From positions 1-13,635 of the forward strand of contig JARRNT010000066.1 in NCBI GenBank assembly GCA_037384645.1: a DNA stretch of 13,635 nt, read 5' to 3'. This DNA is from RI-92 sp037384645 (GTDB taxonomy: Bacteria > Pseudomonadota > Gammaproteobacteria > UBA6429 > Thiohalophilaceae). Every line of letters begins with the position of its first letter. Position 1 is the first letter of the stretch. The notes under the pieces are model-generated. The model was not told the DNA's origin, searched no databases, and saw only the letters and a list, made by a program, of their open reading frames with translations. The translations under genes were made by a program, and so were the position numbers. Positions 1 to 6,284 of this stretch are shown in pieces.

Positions 1-579
1 CGCCAGTTCCACGCCAATGGGGCCGGCACCAATGATTGCCAGGTCCTTGGGGATATGATCAATGGAGAGTATGGATTGGTTGTCGAGTACACGTGGATGA
101 TCGATACCCTTGATAGGTGGCAGGAAGGGGCGGGAACCCGTGGCAATGATGGCGTGATCGAAGTCGACCTGCACCGGTTCACCATCAGCCAGGTTGATTT
201 GGGCCTGTCGCGGTCCAAGCAATTGTGCACTTCCATGCAGGAAGTCCAGGCTGGGAAATTGCTGCAAATGGGTCATCGCCGCCTGGCTGCGACGCTGCAG
301 AATGGCCCGTTTGCGTTCCTGTATGGCGGACCAGTCCAGCCGCACATCCTGGGTCGGTAAACACAGCCCGAAGTCTGCGGCTTCACGCAGCTCACGCAGG
401 CGGCGTGCGGATTCGCGCATAATTTTGGATGGAATACACCCCTCAAACAGGCAGGTGCCGCCGAGTCCGTCACCGCTTTCCACCAGTAATACCTGTTTGC
501 CGGCATTTGCCAATGCCATGGCAGTCGGGGTACCACCCGGTCCGCCACCGATAACCAGGACATCATAGTGCGACTGCAT
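1..579 (-). CDS. dihydrolipoamide dehydrogenase-type FAD disulfide oxidoreductase, N-terminal part
   Basis: The 193 codons visible encode the N-terminal half of a class I pyridine nucleotide-disulfide oxidoreductase; the rest lies beyond the left edge. The protein opens MQSHYDVLVIGGGPGGTP, a beta-alpha-beta FAD-binding fold with GGGPGG at residues 11-16. The redox-active disulfide motif GGTCLFEGCIPSK follows at about 40-52, with Cys43 and Cys48. The ATGSRP FAD-contact motif sits near 146-151, and a second nucleotide-binding GAGPIG begins at the cut edge. In this family FAD passes electrons between a Cys pair and NAD(P)H. Dihydrolipoyl dehydrogenase is the most likely member because of the disulfide spacing, but mercuric reductase-like or orphan homologues share these motifs. 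The ATG at 579 is preceded by an AAGGAATT ribosome site. Nothing in view shows linkage to 2-oxoacid dehydrogenase genes, so no symbol is given. Confidence 0.9.
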   Translation of the reverse strand, partial: MQSHYDVLVIGGGPGGTPTAMALANAGKQVLLVESGDGLGGTCLFEGCIPSKIMRESARRLRELREAADFGLCLPTQDVRLDWSAIQERKRAILQRRSQAAMTHLQQFPSLDFLHGSAQLLGPRQAQINLADGEPVQVDFDHAIIATGSRPFLPPIKGIDHPRVLDNQSILSIDHIPKDLAIIGAGPIGVELA

Positions 580-1109
580 GCTTAATTCCTTATCTGTTAG
601 TGATGAATGACTCTTTCACGAATAGTAAACAAAGCTGTGTTTAATGTAATTAGTGATAATTGTTGTGGATCAAGTGTTTGTAAAATGTCATTGCAATTAC
701 TTACAAACAACATTGATTAAGATAAGTTCAGGGAATCTGGTATTGCTGGCTGTTCTATTCAAATCAGGCGGTTCTGGTTCTTCGGTGGGAATGTTGGGGC
801 AGGTAAATAGCCAGTTTAAATGAGACTCCAGCAGACTGCCGGGCTTTTAACGAAGGATTCTGATCAGGTGGTTAGTGGCAAAAAAATATACAGGCTAATC
901 GACACTCCTGGCCACTTTCGCAAAATTGTCCCGGGAACGCAGCGGGGCGTTATTTATGACGTGTAAGCCGGCGCAGCACTGCCGCGCAGCAGGACAGGTC
1001 GGCTCGTGGGAACATTTCCAGGGCCCACCTGTATATATATATAGTATGTCTGCCTGAACTTCGAACCATCACACGCAGAAATCGACATTTAAAGCTGCCA
1101 GGGATCACG
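580..1109. other. 530-nt intergenic region between divergent genes
   Basis: This region separates the minus-strand flavoprotein gene from the plus-strand membrane-protein gene. The left part is AT-rich and holds the operator-like repeats described separately. The middle holds a 48-codon open frame (820-966) without a Shine-Dalgarno. The right part has a (TA)6 run at 1032-1043 followed by GTATG. That run could supply a -10 element for the gene at 1110, but no good -35 is placed 16-18 nt upstream. No RNA gene or strong terminator was recognised. Confidence 0.5.
660..726. promoter_or_regulatory. operator-like repeats upstream of the flavoprotein gene
   Basis: This AT-rich stretch lies 80-150 nt upstream of the minus-strand flavoprotein start. 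It contains a perfect 9-bp inverted repeat, TGTTTGTAA (675-683) and TTACAAACA (701-709), with an 8-bp palindrome ATTGCAAT (690-697) close to its centre. Two sequences resembling the FNR/ANR consensus TTGAT-N4-ATCAA flank it: TTGTTgtggATCAA at 660-673 (9 of 10 positions) and TTGATtaagATAAG at 713-726 (8 of 10). Which regulator binds is inference. No convincing sigma-70 pair could be placed for the gene; a TACTAT (627-622, minus) is the best -10 candidate. Confidence 0.4.
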
Positions 1110-2330
1110 ATGCCCAGTTTGTACACCGACCTCAGCCGTCTGCGCCTGAACTGGTATGTCGCCGCGACCGCGCATGCAATGCGGCGTCACTGGCAGTTAC
1201 TCGTTATCGCCAGCCTGGCGCTACCCAGCCTGCCCGTTGCCCGCATTCCACAAGTACTCGCTTTCCCCGTCGTCAGTTTGCTGCATCCTGGTCAGACCAT
1301 GCTCTGGTATTCACTGCACGTTGTGCTGATTCAGGCGATCGCGTTATTGTGGTCAGGACTGCAACGCAAGGCGTTAGCCACCGGGCCGATGACGAGCTAC
1401 CTTTCTGCGCTGCCGATTCCCCGCCGAACCACCCACCTCGTCAATGCCACGATCCTGCTGTTTGCCGACAGCCTGATTCTGCTGCCCATTGCGTCATCCC
1501 TGCTGGTGGTACCGATGCAACCGGTCAGTACGGCTTCATTGGGCTTCCACACGCTCGCCGTCGCGACGCTGGCGCTAAGTGCCTTCGCCGCGCAAATAGC
1601 GCTCCTGGAACAGCAGTGGCATCGATTATTGCTGGCACTACTCGGGGTAGCAGCCTGGGGCTGGAGCCTGGTGCATCTGCACAGTAGCGCGGCGTGGGCA
1701 ACGCAGGCCATGTTGTTCGGTGTCCTCGTGAGCCTGACGGTGAGGGCGCCCGCGATTCCCTCGCGGCGACGATACCTCGCAGGAGTCCGCCGCACGACTA
1801 CGCGCACATCTGTTTTCTCCAGGTTGCCCATTGCCGCGCGCATCCAGCTGCGGATCTTGTTCGACGAACATTGGCCACCGACTGTACTCCGCCTGGCTAT
1901 CGCCCTGGGCATTGCGGGTTGCGCAAATTTTCTTTTCGGCGTCTTCAACGGCGACGTACGCACCTTGCCTGCCGGCATCATCGCCGGTGCGAGCGTAGCG
2001 CTAATCCTGAGCGGCATCTACCGCACGCTGGCGGAGGCCCATGCAAGTATGCAGCGTTACGCAGCCGCGTTGCCGCTGGCTAAACATTTCTGGCTGCGTC
2101 GGGATCTTGCCATGCTGTCTGTACTGGCCGCCTTGCCGTTCGGCGTCATGTTGCTGTCACTGTTCGATCACGGCATTCCCGCGACGACCTGCCTGAAACT
2201 CGCGCTGGCCAACCTCGGTCTGCTCATGTTGTTGCGGCTGCCCTTGTCGTTCAGCCGACGCCAGACGGCACTGGTCGGCGTCATGCTCGCGGGTGGATGG
2301 TCGGCCGGGGCCATGGTCGCGATTCATTGA
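1110..2330 (+). CDS. polytopic membrane protein, probable ABC-type permease partner of the next gene
   Basis: This 406-residue protein is hydrophobic over most of its length. Roughly ten to twelve membrane segments can be drawn, for example near residues 65-82, 108-133, 143-162, 172-210, 258-276, 285-303, 333-352, 360-378 and 385-405. A basic, Arg-rich cytoplasmic stretch lies around 213-240. No enzymatic motif is visible and I do not recognise the family. It is followed after 12 nt by an ABC ATPase gene with its own GAGGAAA ribosome site, so the pair probably forms one transporter, with this protein as the membrane domain. That role is inferred from context and topology. The ATG at 1110 follows AGGGATCACG, a modest ribosome site. 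The coding sequence is GC-rich, like the conserved genes to the right. Substrate and direction of transport are unknown. Confidence 0.75.
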   Translation: MPSLYTDLSRLRLNWYVAATAHAMRRHWQLLVIASLALPSLPVARIPQVLAFPVVSLLHPGQTMLWYSLHVVLIQAIALLWSGLQRKALATGPMTSYLSALPIPRRTTHLVNATILLFADSLILLPIASSLLVVPMQPVSTASLGFHTLAVATLALSAFAAQIALLEQQWHRLLLALLGVAAWGWSLVHLHSSAAWATQAMLFGVLVSLTVRAPAIPSRRRYLAGVRRTTTRTSVFSRLPIAARIQLRILFDEHWPPTVLRLAIALGIAGCANFLFGVFNGDVRTLPAGIIAGASVALILSGIYRTLAEAHASMQRYAAALPLAKHFWLRRDLAMLSVLAALPFGVMLLSLFDHGIPATTCLKLALANLGLLMLLRLPLSFSRRQTALVGVMLAGGWSAGAMVAIH

Positions 2331-2342
2331 GAGGAAATCTGC

Positions 2343-2978
2343 ATGTTGCGTTTCGACAAACTGGAAAAATCCTACGGAAACAGACCCGTGCTCCAGGGCT
2401 GTAGCGGCCGCTTCGGCACGGGTGCCTTTGCCTTGCAGGGGCCCAACGGCATCGGCAAGTCGACACTGCTGGCTGCGCTTGCTGGCGCGGTGCCGATTGA
2501 TGGGGGCGAGGTATGTATTAACGAGACCTGCCTGCATGCCAACCCCATCGCCGCCCGCCAGCTTCTCGCCTACGCCCCCGACGAAAGCCCCGTGTACAGG
2601 TTTATGCGCGGGCGTGAATTCCTCGAATTCGTCGCCAGGGCCAGGGGCAAAGCGCCCGACACACTGGACGATGACATCGCCGAATGCTTTGGCATTAACA
2701 CGCACATGCACACACGCTTCGGTGCCATGTCACTGGGTACCCAGAAGAAATTCCTCCTTGCCGCCGCCTGGATCGGCGCGCCGCGAGTTCTGTTGCTGGA
2801 TGAACCGGCCAATGGGCTTGATGCTGCAGCACGGGAGTACCTGGCAACGTTGCTGCAACGACAAAGCGAGCAGTCGACTGTACTGTTCTCCACACATGAC
2901 CATGCCTTCATCGCCGCCGCTGGCGCGACACCGATTCAAATGGAAACATTGCAAGCGAAATCGTCACCAGTCGCCTAG
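2343..2978 (+). CDS. ABC transporter ATP-binding protein
   Basis: This 211-residue single-domain ABC ATPase powers a transporter by ATP hydrolysis on the cytoplasmic face. The motifs appear in order: Walker A GPNGIGKST (33-41), a Q-loop region reading YAPDES (77-82) with Glu where Gln is usual, signature region MSLGTQKKF (129-137), Walker B RVLLLDEPANGLD (148-160) with catalytic Glu154, and the switch His185 in STHD. The signature departs from LSGGQ, having Leu-Gly-Thr-Gln; such variants occur in small ABC-2-like exporters and gliding or bacteriocin-type systems. It starts 12 nt after the upstream membrane protein with a good ribosome site, so the two are almost certainly one operon. It ends in TAG. 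Its substrate cannot be told from the sequence. Confidence 0.9.
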   Translation: MLRFDKLEKSYGNRPVLQGCSGRFGTGAFALQGPNGIGKSTLLAALAGAVPIDGGEVCINETCLHANPIAARQLLAYAPDESPVYRFMRGREFLEFVARARGKAPDTLDDDIAECFGINTHMHTRFGAMSLGTQKKFLLAAAWIGAPRVLLLDEPANGLDAAAREYLATLLQRQSEQSTVLFSTHDHAFIAAAGATPIQMETLQAKSSPVA

Positions 2979-2995
2979 GCATTTCACTGTGTCCT

Positions 2996-3020
2996 GAATC
3001 TTCGGCCCCTGCCTCCCGAA
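2996..3020. repeat. left copy of tRNA-Pro-derived direct repeat (att-like)
   Basis: Positions 3003-3020 are identical over 18 bp to 5099-5116 inside the tRNA-Pro gene. The match extends to 23 of 25 positions over 2996-3020 versus 5092-5116, in the same orientation. In the tRNA it runs from the first base of the anticodon loop (T32) through the variable loop and T stem into the T loop. This is the usual crossover segment for tRNA-targeting tyrosine integrases. The match stops inside the T loop, so it is not a full 3' half of the tRNA. Confidence 0.75.
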
Positions 3021-3387
3021 AGTTATCCTGAAGCAAATAAAAACAAGAGCTTAAATCTCAAGCCTTTGAATTTTAGCCATTTTCAGGCACTCTGGGTACA
3101 TTCAATCAGGTCGAGACTACTTAGCGGCAGTCCGAAAAATTGTGCCGAGAACACATCGGAGTAAAATGCAGCGTACTTAGATGCATCACTGTATCAATGG
3201 GAGCAGGAGAGGGTTTTATTTGACCTTAACCAGTACATCTGTGCAGTCAGCGCACAATCTGTATGAAATTACTCTGTATCTACAGTCTTTATAATATGCT
3301 GAATAAGTTCTGTCAGGAAGTGTAGCGCAGTGATATCAAAGCGTATGATTGAAGGGCAGTGAATTTATACGGCCAGCTTGGTGAGAA
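3021..3387. other. AT-rich spacer upstream of the islet gene, with a possible promoter
   Basis: No coding frame with a recognisable product was found in this stretch. A perfect TATAAT at 3290-3295 could be the -10 element for the sulfatase-like gene about 95 nt downstream, but the matching -35 position (around 3267-3272, AATTAC) is poor. A short frame at 3181 (35 codons) has no support. Confidence 0.35.
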
Positions 3388-3468
3388 ATGATTATGTCAA
3401 ACTCCTGCTTGATAAAGGCCATCGCTCTAGGCTCGGTTACCATTCTTTTGCTGGTAGAGGCCTATTGA
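3388..3468 (+). other. likely out-of-frame N-terminus of the sulfatase-like gene
   Basis: A 26-codon frame starts at ATG 3388, or better at ATG 3394, which has GGTGAG (3380-3385) 8 nt upstream. It encodes MSNSCLIKAIALGSVTILLL and then VEAY-stop. This is a typical first membrane segment. The main frame of the next gene is open upstream to 3458 and reads RPIDFQQSD before the TTG at 3485. Skipping one base near 3457-3461 (within GAGGCC) joins the two as LLLVEPIDFQQSDLIV. I infer a one-base insertion, true or from sequencing, that separated the N-terminus from the rest of the protein. Confidence 0.5.
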
Positions 3469-3484
3469 TTTCCAGCAGTCAGAC

Positions 3485-4822
3485 TTGATCGTGACATATT
3501 TTCAATGGTGGTTCTGGGAGGTGGTCGAGAATTATGGCCTGGCGGCACTACCGCTTATTATAATCCTTGTGCCAATTATAATTTTTGTCGAACGTCTTCC
3601 AGACCTTCTGAAATTGAATATCTCCAAAAGGGCCTATTTCGTTCCAGTCAGCGCAGTCATTCTTGTTGTTTTTAGTTTGAAATATAGTGATGGCTTGTTT
3701 GATCGATATCCCTCCTTTTTTAGGATTCCAGCATTGCTTGTATTTGCCGGCCAAAGTCATCTTTACGACGGCAAAAGATCTAAAGTTGCTTACTCGGGTC
3801 CTTTAGATGCACAGGTTGATAAAATTGTCCTGATTGTGGATGAAAGTGTCCGTGCAGATATTCTGGGAGTCAATGGATATAAAATAGATACGACACCCTA
3901 TCTTGGCTCTCTGAAATCAGGCATCGTAAATTTCGGATTAGCCGCATCTGCGACAAACTGCAGTGATTATACCAATCTCATTCTCAGGACAGGGCTGAGA
4001 AAAAATGAGATTCCAGACAGTAAGCAAGTGAGCATGAAGGAGCCTTCGATTTGGCAGTATACCAGGAGGGCCGGGTTTTATAATGTTTACCTGGATGCGC
4101 AGAGTGCTGAGGAGTGGGCTAATTACCAAAACTTCATGAATAAACATGAGGCTTCTTTTGTTGACAAAATTATCAGGCTTCGACAGAAAACCGCTTATAA
4201 AAGCGACGGGTTAGCTCGTGACAAGTTAATGGATTATCTCACAAGGCCTGGCAAGACCTTCATCATGCTTAATAAATACGGACTTCATTTTCCCTACATC
4301 AGGAGCTACCCCAAAGAGTACAATATATACAAACCTGTACTTGCGCAGGGCGAGCCAATGAATGACAGGGAAAAAGCACTTAATTCTTATATGAATGGCT
4401 TACGCTGGAGCGTTGACGACTGGTTCAAAAAACTGTTATCCGACAGCGGGGATTTCAGGCCTTATGTCATTATCTATACTAGTGATCATGGTCAAAATAT
4501 AGTGGACGACGGCTCATTGGCTACTCACTGTCGACCGCGGGCAAATCGTTTCGAAGGTCTTGTCCCCATGATGGTTTTCTCCAACGATTCTGCAATTCTA
4601 GAAAGATTCAAGGCAGCTCGAGCGACCAGTTTCAACAAGACGAGCCACTTCCAGGTATTTCCGACATTGCTTAGACTTGCAGGTTATAAAGAACCGTGGG
4701 TCAGAAGCCATTACGGCGCTTCACTGAGAGAGTCCCCCGGTTCCTTGCCAGAATTTTTTGTCGGAGACCTCCATGGTCGCGGATCGGTCAGGTATTGGGT
4801 CTCAATCTATCCTGCAGAATAA
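3485..4822 (+). CDS. membrane-bound sulfatase/phosphoethanolamine-transferase-like protein
   Basis: The open frame of 445 codons begins at a TTG with no ribosome site. The real start is probably ATG 3394 in another frame (see the preceding entry). Two membrane segments (about 18-36 and 51-66) precede a periplasmic alkaline-phosphatase-fold domain. That domain shows a metal-binding DESVRAD (119-125), a candidate nucleophile region ATNCSDYTN (156-164), HFP at 268-270, YTSDHGQ with Asp334 and His335, and THCRP with His348 followed by FEGLVPMMVF. This layout is that of envelope transferases such as EptA-type enzymes, which move phosphoethanolamine or phosphoglycerol onto lipid A, core or glycans. 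The substrate here is unknown. The nucleophile block has Cys159-Ser160 rather than the EptA-like Thr. The gene is much more AT-rich than its neighbours and sits alone between tRNA-Pro-derived repeats, which suggests horizontal acquisition. Confidence 0.8.
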   Translation: MIVTYFQWWFWEVVENYGLAALPLIIILVPIIIFVERLPDLLKLNISKRAYFVPVSAVILVVFSLKYSDGLFDRYPSFFRIPALLVFAGQSHLYDGKRSKVAYSGPLDAQVDKIVLIVDESVRADILGVNGYKIDTTPYLGSLKSGIVNFGLAASATNCSDYTNLILRTGLRKNEIPDSKQVSMKEPSIWQYTRRAGFYNVYLDAQSAEEWANYQNFMNKHEASFVDKIIRLRQKTAYKSDGLARDKLMDYLTRPGKTFIMLNKYGLHFPYIRSYPKEYNIYKPVLAQGEPMNDREKALNSYMNGLRWSVDDWFKKLLSDSGDFRPYVIIYTSDHGQNIVDDGSLATHCRPRANRFEGLVPMMVFSNDSAILERFKAARATSFNKTSHFQVFPTLLRLAGYKEPWVRSHYGASLRESPGSLPEFFVGDLHGRGSVRYWVSIYPAE

Positions 4823-4841
4823 AAATGTAATGAGTGATGAC

Positions 4842-4868
4842 GGGGTGTGTGCAAATTCTCAACACCCC
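4842..4868 (+). terminator. possible hairpin terminator after the sulfatase-like gene
   Basis: GGGGTGT (4842-4848) and ACACCCC (4862-4868) form a perfect 7-bp stem with a 13-nt loop, 20 nt after the stop codon. No U-run follows, so intrinsic termination is uncertain. A second hairpin, CGAGAA/TTCTCG (4900-4918), lies further on. Confidence 0.35.
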
Positions 4869-4994
4869 TGATTCATAAATTCTAAAAGCCTGGATGAAGC
4901 GAGAATATTTGTTTCTCGATTACAAAAGAAATATGTAGTGATGATACGTGAATTCTGATGTGGAAACGGAGCAGAGCTAAGAATTGAAATTCGC

Positions 4995-5011
4995 TGTCCC
5001 AAAAATGTCCC
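4995..5011. repeat. tandem TGTCCC repeats next to tRNA-Pro
   Basis: TGTCCC occurs at 4995-5000 and again at 5006-5011, 11 bp apart (about one helical turn) and separated by AAAAA, 61-77 nt from the 3' end of the tRNA. Short same-face direct repeats beside an attachment core are what arm-type integrase or excisionase sites look like. That reading is inference. Confidence 0.3.
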
Positions 5012-5071
5012 ATTTAGGCAGGGACCACAGCGGGAAGGGCACAGCAAGTGATTGTAATGATTTGATTTAAG

Positions 5072-5148
5072 TGGTCGGGGTGAGAGGATTCGAACCTCCG
5101 GCCCCTGCCTCCCGAAGACAGTGCTCTACCAGGCTGAGCTACACCCCG
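5072..5148 (-). tRNA. tRNA-Pro(CGG)
   Basis: The 77-nt minus-strand sequence folds as a standard tRNA. The acceptor stem is CGGGGTG/CACCCCG with the C1-G72 pair and A73 typical of bacterial proline tRNAs, and CCA is encoded. The D arm is GCTCAGCCTGGTAGAGC. The anticodon stem CTGTC/GGCAG encloses the loop TTCGGGA, giving anticodon CGG followed by G37, which reads CCG. The T arm is GGAGG-TTCGAAT-CCTCT. The gene lies 86 nt downstream of ispB on the same strand with no clear promoter of its own, so it may be processed from the ispB transcript. Its 3' half carries the 18-bp segment repeated at 3003-3020, so it may have served as an integration target. Confidence 0.97.
5092..5116. repeat. right copy of tRNA-Pro-derived direct repeat (att-like)
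   Basis: This is the partner of 2996-3020. The core CGGCCCCTGCCTCCCGAA (5099-5116) is identical, and two mismatches occur in the 25-bp extension. It lies inside the intact tRNA-Pro gene from the anticodon loop into the T loop, so the tRNA remains functional. Confidence 0.75.
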
Positions 5149-5170
5149 TTTTTGTGCTTGTTGGCGATTT

Positions 5171-5211
5171 GTGAGTCTTGCCTCACGACCAAGTGATTCG
5201 GGAGATCACTT
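5171..5211 (-). other. two tandem hairpins between ispB and tRNA-Pro
   Basis: AAGTGAT/ATCACTT (arms 5191-5197 and 5205-5211, 7-nt loop) and GTGAG/CTCAC (arms 5171-5175 and 5182-5186, 6-nt loop) form two adjacent stem-loops in the 86-nt gap after ispB. Neither has a U-run on either strand. They may protect the ispB 3' end or guide processing of a joint ispB-tRNA transcript; this is inference. Confidence 0.35.
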
Positions 5212-5234
5212 CATCGCCGCTGATAGCGCACGCG

Positions 5235-6203
5235 CTAGTATTTCCTGTCGACGGCAAACTCGGCCAGGGCGTGCAGTGCATCCTTGTATGTCGAATCGGG
5301 GATGGCCGAGAGACATGCAATGGCCTGTTCCGACTCCGCCCTGGCGGCCCGGGCAGTGTATTCGATGGCCCCGGTAGATTCAATGGCTGCCTTGATTTCC
5401 GCGATATTTTCCCGTCCACCGTGTTCGATGGCCTGGCGCACCAGCTCGCGCTGGGCCTCGTTGCCGACACGCATGGTATATATAAGTGGGAGGGTGGGTT
5501 TGCCCTCGGCCAGGTCGTCGCCGATGTTCTTGCCGATCTCCTCGCTGGATTCGCTGTAATCCAGCACGTCGTCGATGAGCTGGAACGCCGTGCCCAGGTG
5601 CATGCCGTAGCGGGCCAGAGATTGTTCCACTTCGGCGGGCTGCTGGCTCAGCACGGCCGCCAGCTGGGTGGCGGACTCGAACAGCTTGGCGGTCTTGCTG
5701 TGGATCACGTGCAGGTAGCGCTCCTCGGTGGTGTCGGCGTCGTGCACATTCAGTAGCTGCTGGACCTCGCCCTCGGCGATGGTATTGGTGGCGTCAGCCA
5801 GGATGGCCATGACCCGCATATCGTTGATGGTGACCATCATCTGGAAGGCGCGGGACTACAGGAAATCACCCACCAGCACGCTGGCCTCGTTGCCCCACAC
5901 GGCATTGGCGGTATCCTGGCCGCGGCGCAGGTCCGAGGCGTCGACCACGTCGTCGTGGAGCAGGGTGGCGGTATGGATGAATTCGATCAGGGCGGCGCAC
6001 TCGACCTGGTGGGGGCCGCCGTAGCTCAGGGCCCGGCTGGCCAGCAGGTGCAGGATCGGGCGCAGGCGCTTGCCGCCACTATTTATAATGTAGTGCCCGA
6101 TCTGGTTGATCAGGACCACCTCGGACTGGAGCCGCTGCTGGATACACTGGTTTACGCGCGCCATATCGTCGGCGATCAGGGCGTAAATTTCCTCAATATT
6201 CAT
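5235..6203 (-). pseudogene. ispB: octaprenyl diphosphate synthase (IspB), interrupted by an in-frame amber codon
   Basis: The product is a trans-polyprenyl diphosphate synthase that extends farnesyl diphosphate with isopentenyl diphosphate to make the quinone side chain. The frame spans 323 codons including the stop, about the E. coli IspB length. The first Asp-rich motif LLHDDVVD (Asp84, 85, 88), the GGKRLRP substrate motif (43-49) and the second Asp-rich motif FQLIDDVLD (Asp211, 212, 215) are all present. Codon 116 (5858-5856) is TAG, in the context GDFL-stop-SRAFQMM, where homologues have GDF(L/I)Y(S/T)RAFQMM. A single Tyr-to-amber change therefore cuts an otherwise intact frame into a 115-aa piece with the first Asp motif and a piece with the second, which could restart at Met122 (5840). 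The gene's natural stop is also TAG. It could be a mutation, a sequencing or assembly error, or an expressed split protein. Confidence 0.88.
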
Positions 6204-6238
6204 GAATTTAGCGATTCCAGGGATAATAAAGGCCCTGC

Positions 6239-6267
6239 ATCCTAGGGGGCAGCCAAAAGCCTGTCAA
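6239..6267 (-). promoter_or_regulatory. sigma-70-type promoter of ispB
   Basis: On the minus strand, TTGACA (6267-6262) is followed after exactly 17 nt by TAGGAT (6244-6239). This places transcription start roughly 25-30 nt before the ispB ATG at 6203. The -35 matches consensus completely and the -10 at four of six positions. It is back to back with the rplU promoter, their -35 boxes separated by 17 bp. Confidence 0.65.
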
Positions 6268-6284
6268 GCATACCAAACTGGTGT

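Larger units (their letters stand above)
3003..5116. mobile_element. candidate small genomic islet or island remnant at tRNA-Pro
   Basis: The segment is bounded by 18-bp direct repeats. The right-hand copy lies within an intact tRNA-Pro gene and the other lies about 2.1 kb away on the tRNA's 3' side, the geometry left by site-specific integration into a tRNA gene. The enclosed DNA is clearly more AT-rich than the flanks and carries one membrane sulfatase-like gene plus spacer. Tandem TGTCCC repeats lie beside the tRNA end. No integrase, excisionase or transposase was found inside, so if it is an element it has lost these genes or was moved in trans. The boundaries are inferred from the repeats. 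Confidence 0.55.

Noticed and set aside
2157..2711. Minus-strand 184-codon frame spanning the permease/ATPase junction
   Set aside because: It is antisense to two well-supported genes and has no domain-like features.
3001..3020. Hairpin TTCGG/CCGAA as a terminator of the ABC ATPase gene
   Set aside because: The stem is only 5 bp with a 10-nt loop and no T-run. Identity with the tRNA-Pro segment explains the sequence better.
4859..5047. Minus-strand 62-codon frame as an integrase remnant beside the tRNA
   Set aside because: Its translation shows no tyrosine-recombinase motif or typical integrase N-terminus, and no ribosome site was evident.
5178..5756. Plus-strand 192-codon frame
   Set aside because: It is the antisense of ispB, which has clear catalytic motifs on the other strand.
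5235..6203. Genetic-code change in which TAG is read as an amino acid
   Set aside because: ispB itself and the ABC ATPase at 2343-2978 both end in TAG at the expected protein length, so TAG acts as a stop in this genome. No suppressor tRNA is in the window.
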